Origin: Mesosutterella faecium
GTDB lineage: Bacteria > Pseudomonadota > Gammaproteobacteria > Burkholderiales > Burkholderiaceae_F
Assembly (NCBI RefSeq): GCF_022809315.2
Contig: NZ_JAKZJU020000002.1
Location: forward strand, 62,001 to 126,000
Length of the DNA: 64,000 nucleotides
Direction: 5' to 3'
Below the pieces are notes generated by a model that made no database searches, was not told where the DNA came from, and was given only the letters and a program-made list of their open reading frames with translations. Position 1 is the first letter of the stretch. Every line of letters begins with the position of its first letter. The translations under genes were made by a program, and so were the position numbers. Shown here piece by piece: positions 25,181 to 34,225 of this stretch.

Positions 25181-26860
25181 TTATGAAATAAAAGGCCAGA
25201 GGATCACAAGAATGAGCTGCCCGGTCAGAATCCGCAGGAACATCGCGAGCGGATAGACGGTCGAATAGGCGACGGCCGAGGAATTGTTTTCAGACAGCGT
25301 CGCGGCGTAAGCCAGAACGGGGGGATCGGTCGTGGCGCCTGCCATGAGGCCCACGATGCTGTGGTAATTCACGTGGAAAACACACCGGGCGATCGTTCCC
25401 ACGATCAGGAGCGGAATCACTGTAATGAGCAGGCCGAGGCCGACATAGAGCGGACCGTTGCCGTTTGTCATCGCATCGACGAAGCCCTGGCTCGCGGCAA
25501 GCCCGACGCTCGCGAGGAAAAGCGAAATGCCCAGCTCCCGCATCATCATGCTCACCGACTGGGTCGTGAAGGAGACCAGCTTCATGAAGCAGCCGAAGCG
25601 CCCGATGAGGATCGAGACAATGAGGGGACCGCCCGCGAGCCCGAGCTTCAGGGGCACCGGGAGCCCGGGGATCACGATCGGAACCGACCCCAGCAGGATG
25701 CCCGCCGCAAGGCCCACGAAAATCGTGAGGATGTTGGGGTGGTAGAGCTTCTTGATTTTGTTGCCGAGAATGGATTCCAGCCGCTGCAGCGCCGCCTCAG
25801 GCCCCACGCAGTAGACCTGGTCGCCCACCTGCAGGTGCAGGTTGGAGTAGGGGAACAGCGTCATGCCCGCCCGGAAGACTCGGGTGATGTTGACCCCGTC
25901 GAAGCGGCTCAGCGCGAGATCCTTCACCGTCATGCCGTTGATCTTGGAGCGGGTGATCAGAATCGTGCGGGTGGACACCGGAGACTTGTCCGCCGCCAGA
26001 TCGACATCGTCGCGCTCTCGGCCAAAAAAGGCCGAAACGGGGAGGCGGTTTTCAGGAGCGGCCACGATTCGGAGGATGTCGCCGCGCTTCAGGGCGGTAT
26101 CGGCTGTTGGGCTTGAAATCCGGCCCCCGCGCAGAATCCGGCTTGCGATGAAAGGACGGGCGATTATTTCACGGACTTCGCTGATCGTACGGCCTTCGAT
26201 GCCGGAGTTCGTGGCTTCAACGTGGAAGTAAATCGGCTCGTGGTTCTGCGCCTTTTTTTCATCTTCCCAGTGCTTGTCCTCCTCGGCCAGGTTGATTCGG
26301 AAGGCGCAGCGGAGAATGATGGCGCAGGTGATGGTGCCGACAACGCCGAGCGGGTAGGCGCAGGCATAGGCTACGGCGATGTTCTCACCTGCGTAATGGA
26401 GTACGTCGAGCGCTTCCTGCGTTGCGCCAAGCCCAGGGGTGTTCGTGACCGCGCCGTAGTGCACGCCCAGCATCTGGGGCAGCGACACCCAGCCGGAGCA
26501 GAGGAAGTAAAGCGCGATGGTGACCGCGATTCCGAGCAGCACGAGCAGCGCGGTGAGGCCGTTCAAGAGCAGCCCTCCGCTCTTGAAGGAGGAGAAAAAA
26601 GAGGGCCCCACCTGCAGTCCGATGAAAAAGACGAAAAGCGTGAGCCCGAAGTCGCGCATCAGAGTGAGCACCTCGGGGGGCACGCTCAGTCCGAGCTGGC
26701 TCGCCGCCAGCCCCGCAAAAAGTATGAAGGTGGCCCCGAGCGAGACGCCCGCGATGCGGATGTGTCCTAAAAGCGTGCCTGCCGCGATCACCAGCGAATA
26801 AACGAAAATGATATGGGCGGTAGTCGCGGGATCCGCGAAAAGAGAAACAAGCCAGGACAT
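25181..26860 (-). CDS. AspT/YidE-type antiporter with two TrkA_C domains
   Basis: This 559-residue inner-membrane protein has two halves of membrane helices, each ending in the AspT/YidE/YbjL duplication pattern (GVHYGAVTNTPGLGATQEAL in the first, GLMAGATTDPPVLAYA in the second). A central cytosolic region has two TrkA_C-like (RCK C) domains (GRTISEVREIIARPFIASRI and MTVKDLALSRFDGVNITRVF). Family members exchange aspartate and alanine or similar carboxylates. The substrate here is unknown. It is full length. A poly-A/T-rich gap follows upstream. It is framed by a 66-base inverted repeat pair. Confidence 0.85.
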   Translation of the reverse strand: MSWLVSLFADPATTAHIIFVYSLVIAAGTLLGHIRIAGVSLGATFILFAGLAASQLGLSVPPEVLTLMRDFGLTLFVFFIGLQVGPSFFSSFKSGGLLLNGLTALLVLLGIAVTIALYFLCSGWVSLPQMLGVHYGAVTNTPGLGATQEALDVLHYAGENIAVAYACAYPLGVVGTITCAIILRCAFRINLAEEDKHWEDEKKAQNHEPIYFHVEATNSGIEGRTISEVREIIARPFIASRILRGGRISSPTADTALKRGDILRIVAAPENRLPVSAFFGRERDDVDLAADKSPVSTRTILITRSKINGMTVKDLALSRFDGVNITRVFRAGMTLFPYSNLHLQVGDQVYCVGPEAALQRLESILGNKIKKLYHPNILTIFVGLAAGILLGSVPIVIPGLPVPLKLGLAGGPLIVSILIGRFGCFMKLVSFTTQSVSMMMRELGISLFLASVGLAASQGFVDAMTNGNGPLYVGLGLLITVIPLLIVGTIARCVFHVNYHSIVGLMAGATTDPPVLAYAATLSENNSSAVAYSTVYPLAMFLRILTGQLILVILWPFIS

Positions 26861-28145
26861 GAGCGTTTCGGCTCCCGTTTTTTAAGGAAGCCGCAATACT
26901 TTTAAAAGGTTGAGAAGACGGAATGCACCGCCGGGGGCAGAGGCGGCAGGGAATATTGCTTAGTCTAATCGCATCAGGGCGGAGATCAGCCTTTCGAACT
27001 AGCGTTTTATGCAAATTGGGTTTTCAAAAAAAACAAGGGTAGCACGAGGGCGCTTGTTTCCTTGAAGGATATTAAGGTCACGAATACGTAGAAACAGCAC
27101 CCGCCTCGCGCCGGAACCGTTTTGCGGCCTGGAAACCGAAGGCCGGAATTCCAAGGGCCGACGTGCTCTGCTCAGAATACCTGAGGTTCGAAAGAACTTT
27201 ATCCGCCGGACGTTTCACAGAGACGATCGATGGCGGCACGTATCTTTGGTGAAGAGATGAGACGCCGGGACCTGATCCCCTTATTTCATGAAGAGCAGAG
27301 AAGGGCCGGAAACTGAAAGAGCGGCTTAGGCGCTTGCCCGCAGCAACTGCCGCCGGGGTTCAGGAAACAGGAAGAGTTCGTGCCGGAAGCGCGTTCAAAC
27401 GCTGCGGTAAATTCAGGGGCTTTACATTCGCCCCTTTCAGTGGCAAGAGTGGAACTCTTTCCGCAGGGCGAAAGATCAAGCCCAATGAGAGGAGCCGCCT
27501 GCCGGGCACTGAACGGCGGCTTTACGTGCGGGCAGACTTCCCTGCGCACAACTCTCATCACAATTGTATCCATAGGTGCTTGAAATGGAGGTTCGAGCGC
27601 CTGGTGCCGAAGGGGATACGGACTTTGGGCACGGCGGCAAGACAGGAGATTGGGCGCGTTGGTTTGTGAACCTGGATTTCGTCAGAAGGCAGAACAAAAT
27701 CGAGCCCGGGCAACACGCTGAGCCCGTGGTGTAGGCAGCATCAGAATTTTTAATTTTTTAAAAAGATTTGATGAAGTCTTTGTTTTTATGCGTAAAAACA
27801 AGAGCTAAAGGCCTGTTTTCCTGCATTGACGCTGAAGGAAGCTTCAGCCTAAAGATTGAGAACCGAAAGCAGAATCAAAACTCCGGCCTGCAGACTTATG
27901 CGCACGGAATGGAATTGGCCGGCATTAGAGGATCTCAAATACGAGAAAACCGCATGGCAGGTTGCTCGGCGATCGCAGAGCCTGCTCATACGGTTTTCCA
28001 GCTGAGGGCCTCCACTTCCTTCCCGCAATGTCTTTCGACTCGCTGTCTGAGAATTTGAGTGCCCAGGACACCTCAACCTGTCAAATGTCGATTTTTGATA
28101 AAAGATGCGTCAGGCGCAAATAAACAGACAGGCTTCCGTCCGCAC
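26861..28145. other. long intergenic region without clear genes
   Basis: About 1.3 kb. Several short frames exist, but none shows consistent codon use or a recognisable product. The one structured feature is the inverted repeat arm at 27488-27554. It could be decayed coding DNA or hold an unrecognised RNA. Confidence 0.4.
27488..27554 (-). repeat. second inverted repeat arm
   Basis: Reverse complement of 25015-25080 with a few mismatches and an internal 8-base hairpin. See the first arm. Confidence 0.7.
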
Positions 28146-28449
28146 GCAGGGTACTTGTTTGACGTCACGTTGCCTTGGAAGTAAAAAAGATTTTAAGAAT
28201 ACGACGCGGACATCTCTTAAAAATAAATAGTCTCCAGACTAATTTGTTCTGGAAGAACAGAATATATGCTGCTAAAAATGATATTTGTATTAAAAATTTA
28301 ATTTTAATAATATGAAATGCAAAGCCGATGATTTAAATATGGAAAACAATATTGGCTTCAAATAAATTATTCATTCATTTTAAGTTATGGCTGTTATTTA
28401 TGTAAATAAATCAAGGCTAATCAATTCAATTTCACCAAACTAGTTGTCA
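28146..28449 (-). repeat. divergent relative of the long repeats upstream of secreted protein copy 2
   Basis: This 304 bp stretch, AT-rich in its interior, begins CAGGGTACTTGTTTGA and ends CTAGTTGTCAAG. Those ends match the family A terminal sequences GATAGGATACTTGCTTGA and ACCTAGTTGTTGCC in position and order. The interior does not align clearly with family A or B. The secreted-protein leader begins within ten bases of its right edge. Confidence 0.45.
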
Positions 28450-28458
28450 AGAGGCTGA

Positions 28459-28529
28459 AATTTTTGAGAACATATTTTTTTCAGTCTTTTCCGCCCTTCA
28501 GGGCTAATATATTTCTGAGGGGTAGGGAG
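28459..28529 (+). promoter_or_regulatory. conserved leader with two hairpins, copy 2
   Basis: As at 15831-15904. CTGAAA pairs with TTTCAG, and CCCTTCA pairs with TGAGGGG. Here one C of the upper stem is T, but a G-U pair keeps the stem, so the fold is conserved while the sequence varies. Confidence 0.55.
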
Positions 28530-28832
28530 ATGGCCATGAAAAAGCTGCTTGTTTTGCTGATGTGCTTTGCCGCAACGGTGCCGGCGATGGCGGCTGACCA
28601 GATCAAATTCGATAAAAACGGCATTTATGTTTCTCCGAGCGGTTGGGTTGTGCGGGCCTTAAAACCAGAAAAAATCAAATTAACTGAGCTCGATAAAGAA
28701 ACGTCAGCGCCGCAGGAAAAAGAATCGAGTCCAACGGATTACACGGTTCTTAACAGGGATGGGGATCGGTTCAGACTTTGGGATTCTCGCCGCGGCATAA
28801 TATATGATTGCGACAAAAACGGCTGCAGGTGA
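28530..28832 (+). CDS. small secreted protein, copy 2 of 3
   Basis: This 100-residue protein has a Sec signal (MAMKKLLVLLMCFAATVPAM, cleavage after MAA) and a polar mature part beginning DQIKFDKNGIYVSPSGWVV and ending YDCDKNGCR. It differs from copy 3 at only three residues by eye and from copy 1 mainly in the middle. No known domain. It has the same leader and terminator as the other two copies. It stands between a divergent long-repeat relative on the left and the convergent encapsulin operon on the right. With no phage fragment attached, it could have moved with the repeat. Confidence 0.7.
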   Translation: MAMKKLLVLLMCFAATVPAMAADQIKFDKNGIYVSPSGWVVRALKPEKIKLTELDKETSAPQEKESSPTDYTVLNRDGDRFRLWDSRRGIIYDCDKNGCR

Positions 28833-28850
28833 AATAAAAATTTAGCTTAC

Positions 28851-28880
28851 GGAGCGCTATGGAAACAGGGCGCTTTTTAT
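28851..28880 (+). terminator. terminator of secreted protein copy 2
   Basis: AGCGCTAT and AGGGCGCT pair around GGAAAC and are followed by TTTTTAT, as after copy 3. Confidence 0.75.
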
Positions 28881-28905
28881 ACGTGTGCCCGTGCCGAGCA
28901 CACCG

Positions 28906-28942
28906 TTAAAAGCCCGCAGCCTTTAAAAGAAAAGCTGCGGGC
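28906..28942 (-). terminator. terminator of the encapsulin operon
   Basis: On the minus strand GCCCGCAGC pairs with GCTGCGGGC and is followed by TTTTAA, about 30 bases after the encapsulin stop. Confidence 0.75.
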
Positions 28943-28973
28943 CTGTAGCGGCCGCTGCCGCATCCAGCGATTT

Positions 28974-29747
28974 TTAACCCCGGAACGCTACCACCGCGTT
29001 CGTGTTCTTCAGGCGCAGGAGAACGGTTTCAAAGACGCGGAAGTCATGGTTCATTTCAGAAGCCCCGAGGTAAGCGGTCACGAGGTCCTGGCCGATGGCA
29101 AGGTCCATATTCTGCTCGTCGGGCGCGATCAAAAGGGCGGTTTTGGCAGGAAGGATCGGGGTCTGGTAAATCTTCCCTTCGATCAAAGCAGCGATCCGGG
29201 TGCTTTCTAGAGCGCCGGTTCCCGGCTGGATGCGCTGCAGGCTTGCAAACACATCCGGGCTGACAACGAGAACCTTGGAGCCGTAGGCCCGGTTTGCCAG
29301 CATGTACTGCAGGCCGGACGCAACAGCAGCGAAGGCATTCTCATCCTTGTCCCAGGCCGCCAATTTCATGGTTTTGCCCGCAGTGCCCAGAAGGCCCGCA
29401 CAGCCCTTTTCTTCATCGCCCAGGAAAATCAGGCGGTCTTCCTGCAACGCTGCGCCAACGGCGGCGGAAGCAACATCTGAGTAGGAAAACGGCAGGTTCA
29501 GGCGCTCGGCCGTTTCAAGGTCGCGCCAGGACAGGGTAAAGTCGGAGGAAATCTCAGCGAGGACCGCAATTCTCTTCGTTCCGTCCGTTTTAACTTCAAC
29601 CGCCGGGACGCCGGCTCCCAGAGGGCCGTAGATGTTCAGGAATTTCCTTCCCGTCAGCACGGACCTTGCGGCGTTCACCACTGTCTCATCGACTGCCTTC
29701 CACTGCGCGTCGGACAGCTTGCTGTCACCTCTCATCAGGTAATCCAT
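28974..29747 (-). CDS. family 1 encapsulin shell protein
   Basis: This 257-residue protein has the HK97-like fold signature of encapsulin (formerly linocin M18). Visible segments are LSDAQWKAVDETVVNAARSV, LTGRKFLNIYGPLGAGVPAV, the long DFTLSWRDLETAERLNLPF loop, LIFLGDEEKGCAGLL and the C-terminal MDLAIGQDLVTAYLGAS followed by FRVFETVLLRLKN. Family 1 shells self-assemble around cargo enzymes carrying a short C-terminal targeting peptide. The cargo gene lies one base upstream on the same strand, and its final codons contain the GGAGG ribosome binding site for this gene, so translation is probably coupled. Confidence 0.92.
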   Translation of the reverse strand: MDYLMRGDSKLSDAQWKAVDETVVNAARSVLTGRKFLNIYGPLGAGVPAVEVKTDGTKRIAVLAEISSDFTLSWRDLETAERLNLPFSYSDVASAAVGAALQEDRLIFLGDEEKGCAGLLGTAGKTMKLAAWDKDENAFAAVASGLQYMLANRAYGSKVLVVSPDVFASLQRIQPGTGALESTRIAALIEGKIYQTPILPAKTALLIAPDEQNMDLAIGQDLVTAYLGASEMNHDFRVFETVLLRLKNTNAVVAFRG

Positions 29748-29748
29748 T

Positions 29749-30102
29749 TTATTTTCCCTCCTTCAAGCTTCCAACGGTCGCGCCGGCGGCAGGGAGTTCA
29801 CCCTGTTTTATCCCGAGTTCTTCGAGCATTTCCAACACTTCTTTCTCGCCGCTCGCGTAAAGGTCTCCCTCCTTCGGATCCAGGTACTTCATAAGCGCCA
29901 GAAGTTCGCCCATATGGGCTTTTTCCTCGTCCCTGATGTCAGAGAGCACCGCCTTGGCAACCGGATCGTCGGTCGCCTGGACATGGGCGTCATAGCCGTA
30001 GATGGCTTCCAGCTCTCCGGATAGGTCTGCCCGGATGGCCTGGACGAGCTCTTCTTTGGTCATCTTGCGCTCAACATTTGCTGAAAATGGGTTGCCAAAC
30101 AT
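29749..30102 (-). CDS. encapsulated ferritin-like protein (EncFtn cargo)
   Basis: This 117-residue helical protein matches encapsulated ferritins, which oxidise ferrous iron inside the shell. The ferroxidase residues are visible as Glu in SGELEAIYGYDAH and the EExxH motif in RDEEKAHMGELL. The C-terminus TVGSLKEGK matches the encapsulin targeting peptide (LTVGSLRR-like) that docks on the inner shell surface. It is followed at once by the shell gene, forming a classic two-gene iron-storage nanocompartment. ATG 30102 has GAGGAG eight bases upstream. Full length for the family. Confidence 0.92.
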   Translation of the reverse strand: MFGNPFSANVERKMTKEELVQAIRADLSGELEAIYGYDAHVQATDDPVAKAVLSDIRDEEKAHMGELLALMKYLDPKEGDLYASGEKEVLEMLEELGIKQGELPAAGATVGSLKEGK

Positions 30103-30186
30103 GTTGGTTACTCCTCTAGCTGTGGCATGAGTGCATGCGATGATTTCAATTTAGCATATGAAGATTAAATTAAAATAAACAGGTTT

Positions 30187-30690
30187 TTAGACAAAGTCAG
30201 ACGGATGCTGCCCGTTTTGGGCGTAAAGATGCTGGGCCCCCGATTTCCAGAGAACTGGAGCTCCTGTGGGAAAGTTTTCCCCGTCAGCCGTGCCGTGCAC
30301 TTTCTTTAATAGACTGAAAAAAGTATGGATTCCGACGCTCCGAGCGAAGCAGCGGATGCCGGAAGGCTGCTTCTTTTCTGACCGCTGAAGTTCCCTGTCC
30401 GTCAGCACGAGTATTCCGTCCGGGTCCCAGGTTTCCGGAAAAGAGCCGAGCGCTTTGAGTCCTGAGGTTTTGCCGGCGTTCCAGATGCTGCGCCGCCGCG
30501 CAGACCGCAAAACCCGCGGCCGGTCAGACGCCGCTCTTTGCGTCCCGGACTTTGAAGCGAAGGTCATATTCACCAGGGAAAAGCCGTCCCTAAAGCACGG
30601 AAATGACGGTTCAGAGTGCCTCTGAACGGCGGATAGCCAGTTCGAAAAAAAACTGCAGCCGGACTTCCAAAGCTGCTGTTTTAGTGGATT
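30187..30690 (-). pseudogene. decayed paralogue of the 31277-32314 gene
   Basis: The minus-strand sequence contains pieces of the neighbouring 345-residue gene. FPETWDPDGILVLTDRELQR matches LPDSWDAAGILALTDQGTLT, and IRCFARSVGIHTFFSLLKKV matches the segment ending LEAVLFQSIKKV. At its 5' end (30610-30690) SNWLSAV matches FSNWLSTIS. About 200 codons in between are missing and several frame changes are needed. It looks like a duplicated copy that suffered an internal deletion. Confidence 0.65.
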
Positions 30691-31276
30691 ATTTATATCC
30701 TGAGCTCGGGGTCTTGCCCAAAAGGGAATTAGCCCCCGATGTTGCGCCCGGGCTCTCGAGCCTCTCTGCGTCAGCCTTTAAGGATTCGTTCCCGACAGCT
30801 TCCGCCGGAGAGGTTAATTTTTTTCTATCGGCCTGCAGTTTCTTCCCGGCTCTCCCTGTTGTCGAATCAAACTTCACTGACTCATCCGACCGCTGGAAGG
30901 CAATGCAGCTGATTTTGCATAAGATGCCTTTTTAATCTATTATTTGCTTCAGTCAAGCTGATTATGTCTTGGTGCTGTTCGTGGAACAGGCGCGTCTCCT
31001 CGGTGGCAAAGCTAATCGGCTGAAAGCCCGCCAGCTCCTGGCTCTGTTATCGCCTAACACTCCAGGTACGCGGGCTTTCCGTTTATTTGCCTTTGCAAAC
31101 TGCACTGGAGTGCCTGCCCGGCGGGACAATGCAGACCAGGCTGCTCTTCCAGCAATGAAGTTCAACCTGGCGGCTCAACAAGTTTGCAGCGGCCGCCTTC
31201 ATCATGAGAAGACTCCCCTGATCATCAGCTGAGCTCAGCGGTTCAAGCAAGGGCGCGGCAGGTCCTGAACCAACGC
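30691..31276. other. intergenic region with a long palindrome
   Basis: No convincing gene. It contains an imperfect palindrome at 31022-31079, described separately. The remainder may be decayed DNA from the duplicated gene. Confidence 0.4.
31022..31079. repeat. 58-base imperfect palindrome
   Basis: GAAAGCCCGC (31022-31031) pairs with GCGGGCTTTC (31070-31079). Inside, CCTGG pairs with CCAGG and TGTTA with TAACA around TCGCC. Such a bulged cruciform could be a terminator, a structured RNA or a recombination site. Confidence 0.5.
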
Positions 31277-32314
31277 TCAGGGCAGAGGCTGCCTTGAAGA
31301 CCACTTTTTCCCCGCTGCCGTATCCCGCACTTTTTTTATCGATTGAAAAAGCACGGCTTCGAGCGCCACCGAACGAAGCAGCGGATGAAGCGCCGAGGCG
31401 TTTTTCTTCACGGTAAGCGTTCCCTGATCGGTGAGCGCCAGAATGCCGGCCGCATCCCACGAGTCGGGGAGGGTGCCGAGCGATTCTAGGGCTTTTTCCG
31501 TTGCCGCCAGCCAGTAAAAATCCACAAAATCGAGCTGCGCCCTGAGGTTTTGCAGGCGTTCCAGATCCTGCGTCGAGGCGCAGACCGCAAAGCCGTGCAG
31601 CGCCACGCGGCCGGTTTCGCGCGTCGTGACCGATTCCGCCGCCAGCGCGTCAAATCTCGGGACAAAGGCCCGGCCAGGCGCAACCGCAAGTTCGGAAAAG
31701 AGCTCGTACCCGTCCTGGAAATAGGGTTTGATGGAGGATCCCGGCAGCCAGGACGGCGTGCGGGCGAGGGCGAGGATCAGATCCGTGCGGGGGGAAAGAG
31801 GCGCCTCTGACACTGTATCGGGCTTTAATTCCGCGTTTCTCCGCTCGTAGCCGTTTGCAAAACCCACGGCGCGGCCGGAAAGACGCCTTTCTTCACGCTC
31901 CATCTTCCAGGTCTGGCGCAGGGCCGTGCCCGTGAGAATGCCCTCGCTGGCCTTCGCCATCAGGTCGCGTTCGCGCTCAGCGCTGCCGCCGGCGATTCGG
32001 AAAATATATTTAAGTTTTTCCACTCCGAGCCTTGCTTTTTCCAGGCTGGGCGCGCTGCGGCCCGCCCTGGCCTCCCGAGCCTCGAAACGGAGGTAGTATT
32101 CGCCGGCGAAAAGGCGGTCCCAGAGCACTGAGATGTGGATCCGGGTCGCCTCCGAGATGGTTGAGAGCCAGTTTGAGAAAGAGCTGTAGCCCGGTTTCCA
32201 GAGCTGCTGCTTTTTCACTTCCTCCATCATTCGGAAAGAGGCTACCCAGGCCCTTCTGTCCGTAAGCAGGAGGTGCTTGAGGCTGCGTTCGATTTCACCC
32301 AGTTTGGAGAGCAT
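31277..32314 (-). CDS. hypothetical protein next to a tyrosine recombinase
   Basis: This 345-residue protein has no signal or membrane segment. I do not recognise the family. It has a helical, charged N-terminal half (IERSLKHLLLTDRRAWVASF, FSNWLSTISEATRIHISVLW) and a C-terminal half with FAVCASTQDLERLQNLRAQL and LDFVDFYWLAATEKALESLG. The first half resembles a DNA-binding or replication-associated protein in composition only. A decayed paralogue lies 590 bases downstream, and a tyrosine recombinase gene lies 80 bases upstream on the same strand. A mobile-element origin is therefore likely. Confidence 0.55.
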   Translation of the reverse strand: MLSKLGEIERSLKHLLLTDRRAWVASFRMMEEVKKQQLWKPGYSSFSNWLSTISEATRIHISVLWDRLFAGEYYLRFEAREARAGRSAPSLEKARLGVEKLKYIFRIAGGSAERERDLMAKASEGILTGTALRQTWKMEREERRLSGRAVGFANGYERRNAELKPDTVSEAPLSPRTDLILALARTPSWLPGSSIKPYFQDGYELFSELAVAPGRAFVPRFDALAAESVTTRETGRVALHGFAVCASTQDLERLQNLRAQLDFVDFYWLAATEKALESLGTLPDSWDAAGILALTDQGTLTVKKNASALHPLLRSVALEAVLFQSIKKVRDTAAGKKWSSRQPLP

Positions 32315-32393
32315 GGCCGCAAAATGAAAATGATTTACTCGTGCTTTGCACGAGTATTATTATAAATGAACGAGATGAATCGTTCCCGCCGGT

Positions 32394-33383
32394 TCAAAGG
32401 CGAATTTTCCTGGACGCCTCGCGCTGCGCGTCTTCGCCGCGCCTGTCATACAGGGCGGTCGTTGAAATCGAGGCATGGCCCATCATGTTCTGAACCGTAG
32501 TGATGTCGACATTGGCCGCAAGCAGCCTCGTGGCGAAGGTGCGGCGGAGGTCGTGGGTTGAAAGCGCTTCGAGTCCCGCCTTTTCCCGATATTTTTCAAC
32601 GATGTCGCCCACGGCGTGAGGCGTGAGCGGCCGGCTCGGATCAAACCGCCCTCCCTTGTAGAACCGCCCGAAGACAAAGGCTCCCGAGGCTCCCCGGACT
32701 TGAAGCCAGGCCTCGAGCGACTCCTGAACTTCACGGATCATGAAAACATTTCTTTCCTTATCGCCCTTTCCGATCAGCCGGATGCTCGATTCCGGCAGGT
32801 TCAGGTTTCGCATCAGGAGCTGCGCCGCCTCGGCGCGCCGCAGCCCGCAGCCCAGAAGAAGCGCGAGGATCGCGTGATCGCGAAGTCCCTGGGGACTGCG
32901 GGGCTGCGACTCGAGGAGCGCCTCCGATTCGGATTCCGAAATCGAGCGGCCGGCCGCGAGCCTCGCGTAGCGCACCGCGCGGATGAGCCTGATGCGGCTC
33001 AAAGCCTCGGTGTCCATCTGCCGCAGCAGGTAGGCCTGGCGCGCGACGCCCTTCAGGGCCGAGAGGTAGCAGTTGAGGGACCGGGCGCTGAGATGCGGCC
33101 TGCCGTCTGCACCGGGCTTCTGCATCGAGGCCATGAAGGCGAGGATGTGCTCGTAGCGGAGCGCCGCCCAGTTGCAGGAAAAGAGATCCTGAGCCCCGGC
33201 CCAGCGGGCGACGCAGTTCAGTTTGCTGCGCACGTTGTCCCGCGAAGCCCCTTCGTGGAGGGTCGCGAGGTAGGCCGCCGCGGGATTCAGCCGCGAAGGC
33301 TCCTGATGAGCGGCTGGCAGCGCCGCGCTTTCCTTCGGGGCCTCGGTCGGCAGCAGCTCGGCTTCGTAGCGGCGGGGTTTCAT
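32394..33383 (-). CDS. tyrosine recombinase / integrase
   Basis: This 329-residue site-specific recombinase resembles XerC/XerD. The N-terminal SAM-like domain spans about residues 30-125 (RDNVRSKLNCVARWAG, SARSLNCYLSALKGVARQAY). The catalytic set is complete: Arg182 (GCGLRRAEA), Lys206 (IGKGDKER), His277 and Arg280 (THDLRRTFATRLL), His303 (MGHASIST) and the nucleophile Tyr312 (LYDRR). I favour ATG 33383 (MKPRRYEA). The frame extends 32 codons upstream through AT-rich sequence, and neither start has a strong ribosome binding site. It could act in mobilising the neighbouring gene or the repeats, but no attachment site is evident. Confidence 0.85.
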   Translation of the reverse strand: MKPRRYEAELLPTEAPKESAALPAAHQEPSRLNPAAAYLATLHEGASRDNVRSKLNCVARWAGAQDLFSCNWAALRYEHILAFMASMQKPGADGRPHLSARSLNCYLSALKGVARQAYLLRQMDTEALSRIRLIRAVRYARLAAGRSISESESEALLESQPRSPQGLRDHAILALLLGCGLRRAEAAQLLMRNLNLPESSIRLIGKGDKERNVFMIREVQESLEAWLQVRGASGAFVFGRFYKGGRFDPSRPLTPHAVGDIVEKYREKAGLEALSTHDLRRTFATRLLAANVDITTVQNMMGHASISTTALYDRRGEDAQREASRKIRL

Positions 33384-34225
33384 CTTTTGTGAGATCTGGG
33401 CTTCAATATTACTTCCTATAATAACCATTATGTTAAGTAAATACAACATTCCTGAGTAAATTTTTCCCTGTTTCCACAAGCCCGGCTACCGGCCTCAGTT
33501 GGTGAGGAGGCCGCGCGTGGATCTCCCCGCCCCTTGGCGCGCCAGATCACCGGTCGCAGCGAGCCTGCGCAGGGAGCCTTCTAGAGCTTAGGAGTCAAGG
33601 ACGCGGACAGAGCTCCCGGACATCTTCTCCTTCATGAATCTGCCGCTTCTGACTTGTGCGGCGATCCTTACGGCCCCGAGCGCCGGGCTCTTTGCCGCAC
33701 CAAGGAGCAAGCCCTTCACAGGCACAAGGAGCACTCTCATCAAACCATAGGCTGCAGGATCTCTCTCCCTGCTTTTTACAATTTTCCCTTAAAAGGCTGA
33801 GGAAATTAAGTTTTTCAGATGCTTCCCCTGCTAATTTCCAAAAGGCAACGAGCCTGCCGCTTTAAGCGCCAGGGCTGGTGTTTAAAACGAAAGCGAAAAA
33901 AATTGACCTTTGCCTGGCCGAGCGTCGCCTTAAATTCAGGCGCATCATGTTTTAAATGATCTGCAGAGTCCACCGCGCGCCAGCCTTACATACGTTCAAC
34001 ATGGCGAATCTACCAAATGAGAATAGGGCGGGATCTTTCGCTTGACATTCGGGAGTAGCCGGAGAAATCCGAAGAACAGCAGGGTACATTTAAACTCATT
34101 TAAATGAAGAACCCTAATTTATAATAATTTGAGGCGTTTTATTTTCACCTCTCTTTAAGATCGCTGAAACCCCGGGTGAAGGGGCTTTGTTTTTCTCATA
34201 GAGTAAGAGCGGCTGGGCCCTGGCC
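33384..34225. other. intergenic region
   Basis: About 840 bases without a convincing gene. It includes a nested inverted repeat near 34080-34118 (AGGGT...ACCCT enclosing ATTTAA/TTAAAT) and a terminator-like hairpin at 34167-34195 (AAACCCC with GGGGCTTT, then GTTTTT) reading rightward. Confidence 0.4.

Noticed and set aside
26861-28145. Several open frames of 60-110 codons
   Set aside because: They overlap each other on both strands, lack ribosome binding sites and show no consistent codon bias.
32616-33392. A 258-codon open frame antisense to the tyrosine recombinase
   Set aside because: It is a shadow of GC-rich coding. The recombinase has a complete catalytic set on the other strand.
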